This document shows, in pieces, positions 9,948 through 18,545 of a DNA stretch of 64,000 nucleotides. The translations under genes were made by a program, and so were the position numbers. How positions within the stretch are numbered: position 1 is the stretch's first letter; each line of letters starts with the position of its first letter. A model generated the notes under the pieces. That model searched no databases. It saw only the letters and a program-made list of their open reading frames with translations, and was not told the origin of the DNA. Source of the DNA: an uncultured Clostridia bacterium (GTDB taxonomy: Bacteria > Bacillota > Clostridia > Oscillospirales > Oscillospiraceae); contig CAKNZJ010000038.1 of the NCBI GenBank assembly GCA_932222125.1, positions 11,950-75,949 on the forward strand, in the 5' to 3' direction.

Positions 9948-11210
9948 ATGCTCAAGCTCGATCTTTCCAAACTGAAGGGCTTTATATCCCAGGCGCAGCT
10001 TCAGGTCATGGCCGGCGAGTTGGCCGACGCCCATCAAAAGCTGTACGATCCCACCGCTCCAGGCGCCGACTTCACCGGTTGGACACACCTTCCGGAGGCC
10101 TATGATAAAAAGGAATTCGCCCGCATCCAGCAAACGGCAAAGGAAATACAACAGCACTCTGACGTGTTGGTGGTGGTGGGAATCGGCGGTTCCTATCTGG
10201 GCGCTCGGGCCGCCTTGGAGGTATTTCCGTCCCGTGGGCCCGAAATTTACTTTGTCGGCTGTTCTCTCAGTCCCAACGAGTTAAACAAGGTTATGGCCAA
10301 AGTAGAGGGGAAGCGTTGGTCCATCAATGTCATCTCCAAGTCCGGCGGCACTACTGAGCCCGCCATCGCCTTTCGGCTTTTTCGGGACCTGCTGGTCAAG
10401 CAGTATGGTCCTGAGGCAGACCGGCGCATCTACGCCACCACAGACAAAGCTAAGGGCGCGCTGAAAACCCTGGCCGACGCCAACGGCTGGGAGACCTTTG
10501 TGGTTCCCGACGACGTGGGCGGACGCTATTCCGTCCTTACCGCCGTTGGTCTGTTACCCATCGCCGTTGGCGGAAGCGACATTACCCAATTGATGGAAGG
10601 GGCACACCAGGCCATGGTCCGCTTTGATCAGCGTTCCATGGACAACCCCGTATGGCAGTATGTGGCTGCCCGAAATCTGCTCTACCGTCAGGGCAAAAAA
10701 ATCGAGTTGTTCTGTAGTTATGAACCATCCTATACCTTCCTGGGAGAATGGCTAAAACAGCTCTTTGGGGAGTCAGAGGGCAAGGATGGCCTGGGCCTCT
10801 TCCCCGCCTCCGCTCAGTTTACCACCGACCTGCACTCTCTGGGCCAATATATCCAAGAGGGAGAGCGCAACCTGTTTGAGACGGTACTCTATGTAGACGA
10901 TACTGGTTTCGATCTGGATATTCCGTACAGCAATGACAATGGGGACAATTTGAACTATCTGGCTGGCAAGCCCTTGAGCTTTGTGCGGGAGATGGCCTTT
11001 CAGGGCACCCTGAGCGCTCACTTTGACGGAGGCGCCCCCAGCCTTGTCCTGCGCATGCCCCAGATGGACGTGTCCACCCTGGGAGAATTGTTCTACTTCT
11101 TTGAACTTTCCTGTGGCATCAGCGGCCATGTGCTGAAGGTGAACCCCTTTAACCAGCCCGGGGTGGAAGCCTATAAGAAAAATATGTTCGCCCTGCTGGG
11201 CCGACCCTAA
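9948..11210 (+). CDS. pgi: Glucose-6-phosphate isomerase
   Basis: Interconverts glucose-6-phosphate and fructose-6-phosphate, linking glycogen to glycolysis. SIS-domain motifs are clear: GIGGSYLGARAALE, the phosphate-binding ISKSGGTTEPA, and the late signature around QFTTDLHSLGQYIQEG. The ATG at 9948 follows a strong AAAGGAGG. 420 aa is slightly shorter than the approximately 450 aa Bacillus enzyme. Last gene of the glycogen operon; I see no clear terminator behind it. Confidence 0.95.
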   Translation: MLKLDLSKLKGFISQAQLQVMAGELADAHQKLYDPTAPGADFTGWTHLPEAYDKKEFARIQQTAKEIQQHSDVLVVVGIGGSYLGARAALEVFPSRGPEIYFVGCSLSPNELNKVMAKVEGKRWSINVISKSGGTTEPAIAFRLFRDLLVKQYGPEADRRIYATTDKAKGALKTLADANGWETFVVPDDVGGRYSVLTAVGLLPIAVGGSDITQLMEGAHQAMVRFDQRSMDNPVWQYVAARNLLYRQGKKIELFCSYEPSYTFLGEWLKQLFGESEGKDGLGLFPASAQFTTDLHSLGQYIQEGERNLFETVLYVDDTGFDLDIPYSNDNGDNLNYLAGKPLSFVREMAFQGTLSAHFDGGAPSLVLRMPQMDVSTLGELFYFFELSCGISGHVLKVNPFNQPGVEAYKKNMFALLGRP

Positions 11211-11378
11211 TCAAACGGCCTGCACCCTTCCACCTTGGTGACTACACCTAATTACGATAATGTGGACGCCTTTTGCAGTGGAGATTTGTCCGTGATTCGC
11301 AACATCACAGAATGGCTCTCCGCTCCAGCCAATGGGCTGTCATCCGCCATGAATAATAGGAAGCAAAATTTTCAGCTC

Positions 11379-11407
11379 TTGCAAAGGCCACCCATCTGTG
11401 GTATTAT
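11379..11407 (+). promoter_or_regulatory. Promoter of yebC
   Basis: TTGCAA at 11379-11384, 17-base spacer, TATTAT at 11402-11407. Located 53 bases before yebC, so yebC is probably transcribed separately from the glycogen operon. Confidence 0.6.
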
Positions 11408-11459
11408 ACCGTACAGACTTTTATCATCACCACAGCAGAGCGGAGGGAATCATTTCAGT

Positions 11460-12182
11460 ATGTCAGGACATTCCAAATGGCATAATATCCAAAAAACTAA
11501 GGGAGCGGCAGATGCCAAACGTTCCCAAGCCTTTACCAAGATTGCACGGGAAATCATTGTTGCCGTTAAGACTGGCGGCAGCGGCGACCCCAACAACAAC
11601 TCCCGGCTGGCCACCGTCATCGCCAAAGCCAGAGCTGCCAATATGCCTAACGACAACATCAAGCGCACCATTGACAAGGCCATGGGCTCAGGCAATGCCA
11701 ACGACTATGAGGCCATCACCTACGAGGGCTATGGCCCTGGCGGCGTGGCGGTCATTGTTGAAACCCTTACCGACAACCGCAACCGCACAGCCTCCGATGT
11801 CCGCCACTACTTTGACAAATTTGGCGGTAATTTGGGGGCAACTGGCTGCGTGTCCTGGTCCTTTGATCAAAAGGGCGTGCTCATCATTGAGCGGGAAGAT
11901 CTGGATGAGGACACCGTTATGATGGACGCTTTAGACTGCGGCGCCTCTGACTTCCAGGCGGAGAAGGAATACTTCACCATCTACACCCAGCCCGACACCT
12001 TCGCCTCCGTATTGGCCGCTATGGGGGAAAAGGGGTACCTCTTTGCCTCTGCCAAGGTAGAGATGGTTCCCCAAAACTACATCTCCCTCTCAGACGAGAA
12101 GGATGTGCAAAATATGGAACGACTCATCAATGTGATGGAGGATAACGACGACGTGCAGAACGTCTGGCATAATTGGGACTAA
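11460..12182 (+). CDS. yebC: YebC/PmpR family transcriptional/translation regulator
   Basis: Begins with the family-invariant MSGHSKWHNIQ and continues with KGAADAKRSQAF, typical of the three-domain YebC fold. Members are described as DNA-binding regulators or, more recently, as ribosome-associated factors easing translation of difficult peptides. The true start is the ATG at 11460 behind GGAGGG; the reading frame is open further upstream but without family similarity. 240 aa is the normal length. Confidence 0.93.
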   Translation: MSGHSKWHNIQKTKGAADAKRSQAFTKIAREIIVAVKTGGSGDPNNNSRLATVIAKARAANMPNDNIKRTIDKAMGSGNANDYEAITYEGYGPGGVAVIVETLTDNRNRTASDVRHYFDKFGGNLGATGCVSWSFDQKGVLIIEREDLDEDTVMMDALDCGASDFQAEKEYFTIYTQPDTFASVLAAMGEKGYLFASAKVEMVPQNYISLSDEKDVQNMERLINVMEDNDDVQNVWHNWD

Positions 12183-12200
12183 ATTTTGTCCACATTAAAA

Positions 12201-12229
12201 GGGCCGGCTGGTTTGAAACCAGCCGGCCC
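12201..12229. terminator. Bidirectional terminator between yebC and the anti-sigma gene
   Basis: A perfect 14-bp inverted repeat (GGGCCGGCTGGTTT and its complement, separated by one G), flanked by A-run on the left and T-rich sequence on the right. It can serve both convergent genes. Confidence 0.85.
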
Positions 12230-12265
12230 TTTCCTATTTTTCTTTGCTTGGAAGTGACAGCGTTC

Positions 12266-13942
12266 TCAGTCCCAATCCCTGTCATATTCCAGAATCCTAC
12301 CACTGGCGCCGTCAATGGTGTAGTCATACTCCCAGCCATTGTAGTAAAACTCAACCTCATACTCAATGCGGCCGTGCTCGTAGTCCATCTCCACCTTCAG
12401 CCCATAGACCTGGCTCGCACTTAGACCCGCATGGGACAGGGCTGCATTTTGCGCCGCCACCTGGCCAATGTCATTGGACTGAGTGGGCCGCTGCACGGGC
12501 TGCTGCTGCGTGTTGTTATGATACTCCACATCCCAGCCTACAATGCTTCCGTTTGAGGCAGCCACGTCATAGTCATACTTGGTGCTTCCCACCCAAAAAT
12601 CGATCTCATACTTTATATAACCATGGTCGTAATCCCGCTTCACATAGACGTTGGATACCTGGCTGGCGCTTACTCCAGCGTGAGCATAGGCCTTTGCCTT
12701 GGCAGCCGCCTCTCCAATGTCATTCGTGGCAGCCGTATTTGTGTTTGTATTGGCGTTGGTATTCGTGTTAGTGTTAGTATTGGTGCTTGTGTTAGTATTA
12801 GTGTTGGTCGTAGTATTTGGACGAGTGGTGGTAGTGGTACCGCTCTGTCCGGCGTTAGTATTTCCAGAAGCCTGATTGGAGGACGGTTGTTGTGTTGTAG
12901 TTGTCCCCGGGTCAGTGGCCGGGGTGTCACCGCCAGCCGGTTCCTTGGTCTGACCATTCTCCCCCTGGAGAAAACTTGACACATTCTGCATCCCGCTGGT
13001 GACCTCTCCGGTATAAGCGTCTACCCGGTACACCACTTCCGCATCATTGATAAACAGGGATACATCATAACGGGCCGGGTTCTTGTCCAACTCAGCATCC
13101 ACCGAGGCAGTGACAGTGCTGTTATTCTGAATGCCGGCATATGTCTTTGCCGCTTCTCGGGCCGCAGCCATTCCCACAGGCATCCCAGGAGCTCCGGCAT
13201 CGATCAGTTCATCCAGCTCCTCCACGGATAACTGGGCCAGCTCATTAAAGTCCAGGGTACTGTTCAGATCGCGCACCTGGTTCACCAGATAGGCCTTGCC
13301 GCTGGAAATGTTGTTGGCTTGGGCCTGAGCAGAGAGCTGACGGTTCATGGACATGCTCTGACTGCGGACATTCACCTGAGCGCCAGCGCTCTGCAATTCG
13401 CCATCTACCGACGCTACAAGTCTCTGCCGGAGCTGGGCGGCCCGCTCCTGGTCATTGTCCTCCACCGAGATAAGCATGGCAGAGTACACATCCATATAGC
13501 CCTCCCGCAACAGGGCGCCCACCAGAGCATTGACAGCCAGATCCAGACTGGCTCCCTCCAGATCCTTGCCTCCATTCATAGTGGAGAGCACCTTGGTTCC
13601 ATCCTCATTCATACCGGTACAAGCCAGCACCTTTTCATTCCGGTTCACCTTTAACTCGATGCTAGGATTTATATCCAATGAGACTACGGAAGCCAAGGCA
13701 TATGATTGCCGGTAATTCATAAAGCCTATCGTCAGCCCGCTCCCGGTACCCACCAGAAGCAAGGCCAGGACAGCGGCTACCAGTCCACGGGCCCAGCCGC
13801 TCCTCTTCTTTGCCATCATATGTTCCATCGAAATCACATTCCCCTTTTTCGGCTCACACCGGGAGAGGAGAGCCTCCAAATGATCAGGCGCGGTAGAATC
13901 TACAGCACGTTTCAATCTCTGTTCCAGCTCCCGATTCGTCAT
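12266..13942 (-). CDS. RsgI-like anti-sigma factor with PepSY domains
   Basis: 558-residue single-pass membrane protein. Residues 1-50 form a cytoplasmic segment that should hold the sigma factor. A hydrophobic helix (about 50-75) is followed by ASVVSLDINPSIELKVNRN, the signature of the RsgI middle domain. Then comes a PepSY-like stretch (about 260-315), a Thr/Asn-rich linker of 60 or so residues (about 345-405), and two clear C-terminal PepSY repeats each beginning DIG and containing HAGxSASQV. The start overlaps the sigma-factor stop by four bases. Probable role: hold the sigma factor until an envelope signal is sensed. The ligand is unknown. Confidence 0.85.
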   Translation of the reverse strand: MTNRELEQRLKRAVDSTAPDHLEALLSRCEPKKGNVISMEHMMAKKRSGWARGLVAAVLALLLVGTGSGLTIGFMNYRQSYALASVVSLDINPSIELKVNRNEKVLACTGMNEDGTKVLSTMNGGKDLEGASLDLAVNALVGALLREGYMDVYSAMLISVEDNDQERAAQLRQRLVASVDGELQSAGAQVNVRSQSMSMNRQLSAQAQANNISSGKAYLVNQVRDLNSTLDFNELAQLSVEELDELIDAGAPGMPVGMAAAREAAKTYAGIQNNSTVTASVDAELDKNPARYDVSLFINDAEVVYRVDAYTGEVTSGMQNVSSFLQGENGQTKEPAGGDTPATDPGTTTTQQPSSNQASGNTNAGQSGTTTTTRPNTTTNTNTNTSTNTNTNTNTNANTNTNTAATNDIGEAAAKAKAYAHAGVSASQVSNVYVKRDYDHGYIKYEIDFWVGSTKYDYDVAASNGSIVGWDVEYHNNTQQQPVQRPTQSNDIGQVAAQNAALSHAGLSASQVYGLKVEMDYEHGRIEYEVEFYYNGWEYDYTIDGASGRILEYDRDWD

Positions 13943-14514
13943 GAGACATCATCTCCTTCTATTTGAGCTCTTATTTTTTTTAGTGCACGGTGATATTTCG
14001 ACAGTACAGTTGGCAGCCGAAGCTCTAGTAGCGCGGCAATCTCTCGATGCTTTAGCCCCGAGACCGCGTGAAGCAGCACCACTTGCCGCTCCTGCCCCTC
14101 CAATTTGGCCAAGGCCTCCTGAAGCATGGTTCGATCCTCTGCGGATACCCCTGACACAGGGGCGGGAATGGCCTGCCATTCCTGCTCCGACAGATCGTCT
14201 CTCCAAGTTCCCTGCCGCAGCTTCATCAGGGCCAGGTTTTTGGCAATGGTCAGTATCCAGGCCATGGGCGAGCCCTGAGGCCGGTATTGATTCGCCTTCT
14301 CCCAAACCCTAACAAAGGTGTCCTGGGTAATATCCTGGGCGTCTTCCCCATTTTTCAGGTAGGATAGGGCCATGGCATATACCGCTCCTCGGGCATTCTG
14401 GTATATTGCCGCCAGAGCGTCCCGGTTACCATTGGCCACTTCCGCTATCATCTGTTCTAATTCCCAGCGATCAGGGGCTCCCCCGTGTTCCATTGTTTGC
14501 GACGCTGTCAGCAT
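13939..14514 (-). CDS. ECF-type RNA polymerase sigma factor
   Basis: 191 aa with the two regions of group 4 sigma factors: sigma-2 (DAQDITQDTFVRVWEKANQY) and a C-terminal sigma-4 helix-turn-helix (LKHREIAALLELRLPTVLSKY). It is translationally coupled to the RsgI-like gene, the standard sigma/anti-sigma arrangement. The start at 14514 lacks a good ribosome-binding site; Met8 (14493) is an alternative. Confidence 0.9.
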   Translation of the reverse strand: MLTASQTMEHGGAPDRWELEQMIAEVANGNRDALAAIYQNARGAVYAMALSYLKNGEDAQDITQDTFVRVWEKANQYRPQGSPMAWILTIAKNLALMKLRQGTWRDDLSEQEWQAIPAPVSGVSAEDRTMLQEALAKLEGQERQVVLLHAVSGLKHREIAALLELRLPTVLSKYHRALKKIRAQIEGDDVS

Positions 14515-14583
14515 GTCTTAAAATCACCCGTCATTCAAGTAATGCACAAGGAATGGATTTTATTGCACATCGATCCAAAATTT

Positions 14584-14612
14584 ATTATACACCTCTCCAA
14601 TGCACTTTTCAA
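14584..14612 (-). promoter_or_regulatory. Promoter of the sigma/anti-sigma operon
   Basis: On the minus strand: TTGAAA (14612-14607), 17-base spacer, perfect TATAAT (14589-14584), about 70 bases before the sigma gene. This is a housekeeping-type promoter. No second, ECF-like AAC-type box was evident. Confidence 0.75.
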
Positions 14613-14649
14613 GTTCTCAATCATAAAGCGTCCTTCCCACCTGTTTAAG

Positions 14650-15624
14650 CTACAACAGCCAGCAGGCGGCATAGTGTCCCGGTGACAACTCTTTCATAGG
14701 TGGCTCCTCCCGGGTACATTTTCCGCCGCACTCCTTGGCATAGGGACAGCGAGAGGCAAAGCGGCAGCCAGGGGGCGGGTCAATGGGAGAAGGCAACTCC
14801 CCCTCCAGCAGCATGCGCTTTTTGCTTCGGGTGACGTCTGGGTCTGGGATGGGTACAGCCGACATCAAGGTTTGAGTATAGGGGTGCAGTGGGTTGCGCA
14901 CTAGTTCATTGCTGTCCGCCAACTCTACCAGCTTACCCAAAAACATAACCCCAATTCGGTTTGAAATGTGCCGTACCACACTGACATCATGGGCAATAAA
15001 CAGATAAGTCAGCCCCAGTTCCCGCTGCATATCCTCCAGCATGTTGATGATCTGACTTTGGATAGATACATCCAGGGCGGAAATGGGCTCGTCACAGACG
15101 ATAAACTCTGGGTTGGCAGCCAGGGTACGGGCGATGCCCACTCGCTGTTGCTGGCCCCCAGAAAACTCATGAGGGTACCGGTGCATCTGCTCCTGATTCA
15201 GCCCCACCCGAGCCAACAGTTCTATCACCCGCTCTTCCCGCTCCCGCTTATTGGCGCACAGGCGATAATTTTTTAGTGGCTCCTCCACAATCTTTCCAAT
15301 GGTCATGCGGGGATTCAAGGAAGCGGATGGGTCTTGGAATACCATCTGCATCTGCATCTTTTGGCGCAGTTCCCGGCGGCTAGCTCGCGTAATGTCCCGG
15401 CCGGCGTAAAACACCTGTCCCGAGGTCGGTTTATAAAGGCGCAGGATGGTGCGGCCCAAGGTGGACTTGCCACAGCCACTCTCCCCCACCAGACCCAAAG
15501 TCTCTCCCTGATAAATGGTAAAGTTGACATGATCCACCGCATGGATGCAGCTCCGTCTGGCCAGCCCATTTCCCACAAAGAAAAACTTACAGAGGTCTTT
15601 TACCTCCACCAATGGCTCACGCAT
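14650..15624 (-). CDS. Oligopeptide/dipeptide ABC transporter ATP-binding protein (OppF type)
   Basis: One of two ATPases energising the importer encoded upstream. Walker A GESGCGKSTL, signature SGGQQQRVG and Walker B IVCDEPISALDV are intact. The C-terminus carries the Opp/Dpp extension with clustered cysteines (CRFASRCPYAKECGGKC), a feature of this subfamily, some of which bind an Fe-S cluster. I start at 15624 because GGAGG precedes it; it overlaps the OppD-type gene by eight bases. Last gene of the operon. Confidence 0.93.
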   Translation of the reverse strand: MREPLVEVKDLCKFFFVGNGLARRSCIHAVDHVNFTIYQGETLGLVGESGCGKSTLGRTILRLYKPTSGQVFYAGRDITRASRRELRQKMQMQMVFQDPSASLNPRMTIGKIVEEPLKNYRLCANKREREERVIELLARVGLNQEQMHRYPHEFSGGQQQRVGIARTLAANPEFIVCDEPISALDVSIQSQIINMLEDMQRELGLTYLFIAHDVSVVRHISNRIGVMFLGKLVELADSNELVRNPLHPYTQTLMSAVPIPDPDVTRSKKRMLLEGELPSPIDPPPGCRFASRCPYAKECGGKCTREEPPMKELSPGHYAACWLL

Positions 15625-16624
15625 ACGCTCCCTCCCCCCTATCCTCATTCAGCCAGCAATAGGCGATATGCCCCTGCTCAAATTCCTGCCTGGGTGGCTT
15701 TTCTGACCAACACCGCTCCATGCACTGTTCACAGCGGGGGGCAAACGGACAGCCTACAGGCAACTCCAGCAAATTCACAGGGTTGCCCGGAATGGGGATC
15801 AGCCGCTCCTCATGTTCCGGGTCCAAGGTAGGCATGCTCCTTAGCAGGCCCAGAGTATAGGGATGCTTTGTATGGTAAAACACATCACGCACATTGCCCT
15901 GCTCCACCACATGACCGGCGTACATCACCGTGACACTGTCACAGATTTCTGCCACAACCCCCAGGTTGTGGGTGATAAAGATCACCGCCATTCCGGTCTC
16001 TTGTTGGATATGTTTTATCACATCTAGAATCTGGGCCTGAATGGTTACATCCAGAGCGGTGGTCGGCTCGTCAGCGATGAGCAGCTTTGGATGGCAAATA
16101 ATACCCATGGCGATCATCACCCGCTGCCGCATACCGCCACTGAGCTCATGGGGGTACTGTTTTAATCGTTTCTCTGGCTGGGTGATCCCCACATGGGTGA
16201 GCATCTCAATAGCCCTTCGGCGAGCCTCCTGTTTGGTCATCTTCTCATCATGGACCTGTAATGCCTCCATGAGCTGCCGCCCGATAGTATACACCGGGTT
16301 AAGGCTGGTCATAGGATTCTGAAAGATGATGCCGGCCTCCTTGCCACGAAAACGCACTCTCTCCCTTTCAGTCAGCTCCAGCAGCTCCCGCCCCTCAAAA
16401 AGAATGCTCCCCGACTTCACCACCGCATTCTTGGGCAGCAGCCCCATAATGGTAAATGCCTCCACCGTTTTGCCTGAACCACTCTCCCCCACAATTCCCA
16501 TCACCTCGTGCTTGTGCAGGGTATAGCTGATCCCATTCACTGCCTCTACCATACCTGCGGGAGTGGAAAAGGCCACATGCAGGTTTTGGACTGACAGCAG
16601 AACATCATTTTTTGCGTCCTTCAT
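15617..16624 (-). CDS. Oligopeptide/dipeptide ABC transporter ATP-binding protein (OppD type)
   Basis: Partner ATPase of the OppF-type protein. Walker A GESGSGKTV, signature LSGGMRQRVM, Walker B LIADEPTTALDV, and the C-terminal cysteine-containing OppD extension (CPFAPRCEQCMERC). The ATG at 16624 is preceded by AGGAGG; the frame stays open upstream into the permease gene but that part is not homologous. 335 aa is normal. Confidence 0.94.
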   Translation of the reverse strand: MKDAKNDVLLSVQNLHVAFSTPAGMVEAVNGISYTLHKHEVMGIVGESGSGKTVEAFTIMGLLPKNAVVKSGSILFEGRELLELTERERVRFRGKEAGIIFQNPMTSLNPVYTIGRQLMEALQVHDEKMTKQEARRRAIEMLTHVGITQPEKRLKQYPHELSGGMRQRVMIAMGIICHPKLLIADEPTTALDVTIQAQILDVIKHIQQETGMAVIFITHNLGVVAEICDSVTVMYAGHVVEQGNVRDVFYHTKHPYTLGLLRSMPTLDPEHEERLIPIPGNPVNLLELPVGCPFAPRCEQCMERCWSEKPPRQEFEQGHIAYCWLNEDRGEGAYA

Positions 16625-16635
16625 CTCGGCCCTCC

Positions 16636-17514
16636 TTACACTTCCATCCGGGGATCCAACGCGTCCCGGAGTCCATCCCCCAACAGGTTGAGAGAGAAGA
16701 TGGAGAAAAAGATAGCCAATCCCGGGGCAATCACCATATAAGAATAGTCCCGCATGTACCCACGCCCGTCCGAGAGCATCTTGCCCCACTCTGGAGTGGA
16801 TGAGTCTACCCCCAATCCCAAGAAGCTCAGGGAGGACACCGATAACACCGCGGCGGCAAAAATCAGGGTGGCCTGTACGATCACCGGCCCCAGGCAGTTG
16901 CGCAGGATATGCCGGAATAAGATCAACACGGTGGGCGTTCCAATGATCTGTGCCGCCTGAACATACTCTGTATTGCGCACGCTCATCACAGAAGAACGCA
17001 CCACCCGGGCAAACTTGGGCACGTTTGATATCCCGATGGCCATGACCAAATTGACGGCGCTATTGCCCAAAGCCACTACAATGGCAATGGCCAGCAGCAT
17101 AGAAGGAAGGCACATAGTGATATCCATAACCGCCATAATAGCGGTGTCTAAAAAGCCGCCAAAATACCCAGATATCGCCCCAAAAATGCCGCCAAACACC
17201 ACTGCAAACAACGTGGAGGCAAACCCAATGAGCAAGGTATACCGCGCTCCAAACAGAATCCGGGCAAAGATATCCCGTCCCTGCTCATCGGTGCCAAACC
17301 AATGGGCAGCGCCCGGGGACATCAGCCGCTCCACCACATTAATATTAAGGGCATCGCTGTCGTAGTCAAAAAACAAATCCACACTTGCGGCACCCAGAAG
17401 AATGATCAGAAACATGACCAGTCCCACCACTGCCATCCGATTCTGAAAAAAGCGCCGGACTGCATTTCGGGACTGAATGGAACGTACCTCTCGTATCTTT
17501 GCCATGTCCCTCAT
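16636..17514 (-). CDS. Peptide-type ABC transporter permease (OppC/DppC family)
   Basis: 292-residue inner-membrane permease with an N-terminal anchor helix (VVGLVMFLIILLGAA), the family motif HWFGTDEQGRDIFARI and five further membrane segments. The EAA-like cytoplasmic loop (about residues 190-210) contacts the ATPases. Its ATG overlaps the stop of the upstream permease by four bases. Confidence 0.93.
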   Translation of the reverse strand: MRDMAKIREVRSIQSRNAVRRFFQNRMAVVGLVMFLIILLGAASVDLFFDYDSDALNINVVERLMSPGAAHWFGTDEQGRDIFARILFGARYTLLIGFASTLFAVVFGGIFGAISGYFGGFLDTAIMAVMDITMCLPSMLLAIAIVVALGNSAVNLVMAIGISNVPKFARVVRSSVMSVRNTEYVQAAQIIGTPTVLILFRHILRNCLGPVIVQATLIFAAAVLSVSSLSFLGLGVDSSTPEWGKMLSDGRGYMRDYSYMVIAPGLAIFFSIFSLNLLGDGLRDALDPRMEV

Positions 17515-18452
17515 GCCCCCTTTGTCATCAAGCTTTTCAACCTTGGATCAATGTACAACATCAGAATATCCACGATCATATTGCATATCCCAATCGCTAG
17601 AGCCATCAACACAATGCAACCAAGAACGGATGGGATATCCCGCTGATTGATGCTGTCTATCAACATCAATCCGATCCCTTGATAACTGAATACGCTTTCT
17701 GTCAAAATGCTGCCGCCCATTTGGCTGCCCACGTTCATACCCACCATAGTGATCACAGGCAGCATGCTGTTTTTCATGGCATGGTGGTAAATGGTCCCTC
17801 CATAGGTGACCCCCTTGGCCTTGGCCGTTCGTATGTAATCCTGACTCATAGTCTCCAGCATGGACGATCGCGTCATACGCATGGTGCTGGCCATAAAGGA
17901 GGCGCACAGGGTGAGGCAAGGCAGAACCAGTCCTCTCAAGGTTATGCTGCCCAGGGAGTCAAACCAGCCCAGCCGGACGCTGAACAGCAGCATCAACATC
18001 AGCCCCAGCCAAAAAGAAGGCAGGGCAATGCCAATGGAACACAGTCCTTGAAGGGTGTTGGCCAGGATGGATCTGGGACGAATGGCGCAATAGACTCCCA
18101 TTGGTATGCTGATAATCGTACACAGTGCCATACTGCACCCCACCAGCACCAAAGTCCGGGGAAAACGAGCCAATAGCTGTACCGCCACCGGACTGCCTGT
18201 CAGATAGGATATGCCAAAGTCCCCCCGTAGCAGTCCGCCGATATAGCTGAAGTACTGGACCAGGAAGGGACGGTTCAGCCCCAGAGATTCCCGCAGAGAC
18301 TCCGCACCCTCTGCCGTATAGTTCACCCCTAGAATAAACTGTGTGACATCGCCCGGTAAGAAGTAGAAGATCAGGTAAATAATAAAGGTGACGCCCAGCA
18401 TGACCACACCAAGAGAGATCAGGCGCTTAATAATATATCGGAGCATAAACAT
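17511..18452 (-). CDS. Peptide-type ABC transporter permease (OppB/DppB family)
   Basis: 313-residue permease that starts with MLRYIIKRLISLGVVMLGVT and continues through the GLNRPFLVQYFSYIGGLLRGDFG block, both typical of OppB/DppB/NikB. Six membrane helices are expected. The channel partner is encoded immediately downstream. Substrate (peptide, nickel or other) is not decidable from the permease. Confidence 0.93.
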   Translation of the reverse strand: MFMLRYIIKRLISLGVVMLGVTFIIYLIFYFLPGDVTQFILGVNYTAEGAESLRESLGLNRPFLVQYFSYIGGLLRGDFGISYLTGSPVAVQLLARFPRTLVLVGCSMALCTIISIPMGVYCAIRPRSILANTLQGLCSIGIALPSFWLGLMLMLLFSVRLGWFDSLGSITLRGLVLPCLTLCASFMASTMRMTRSSMLETMSQDYIRTAKAKGVTYGGTIYHHAMKNSMLPVITMVGMNVGSQMGGSILTESVFSYQGIGLMLIDSINQRDIPSVLGCIVLMALAIGICNMIVDILMLYIDPRLKSLMTKGA

Positions 18453-18489
18453 CCCCTTTCCCGCAGTGTTTGGATAAGATACGAAAGCG

Positions 18490-18518
18490 CCTGGGACGCT
18501 TTTGGCAGCAGTCCCAGG
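18490..18518 (-). terminator. Stem-loop between binding-protein and permease genes
   Basis: CCTGGGAC and GTCCCAGG form an 8-bp stem with a 13-base loop, followed on the minus strand by GCGCTTTCG, without a strong U run. Such a hairpin between the solute-binding and permease genes commonly acts as a leaky terminator or mRNA stabiliser, giving excess binding protein. Confidence 0.5.
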
Positions 18519-18545
18519 GCTTTCTTGGATACAGATGCTACTCTT

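Noticed and set aside
12244..12771. 175-residue plus-strand frame opposite the anti-sigma gene
   Set aside because: It is the complement of the PepSY and Thr/Asn-repeat coding sequence, which is clearly coding on the minus strand.
12720..12890. Possible CRISPR or minisatellite
   Set aside because: It is the repeated Thr-Asn codons of the anti-sigma linker, without spacers.
16625..16789. N-terminal extension of the OppD-type ATPase
   Set aside because: Overlaps the permease gene; AGGAGG sits directly before the ATG at 16624, where homology begins.
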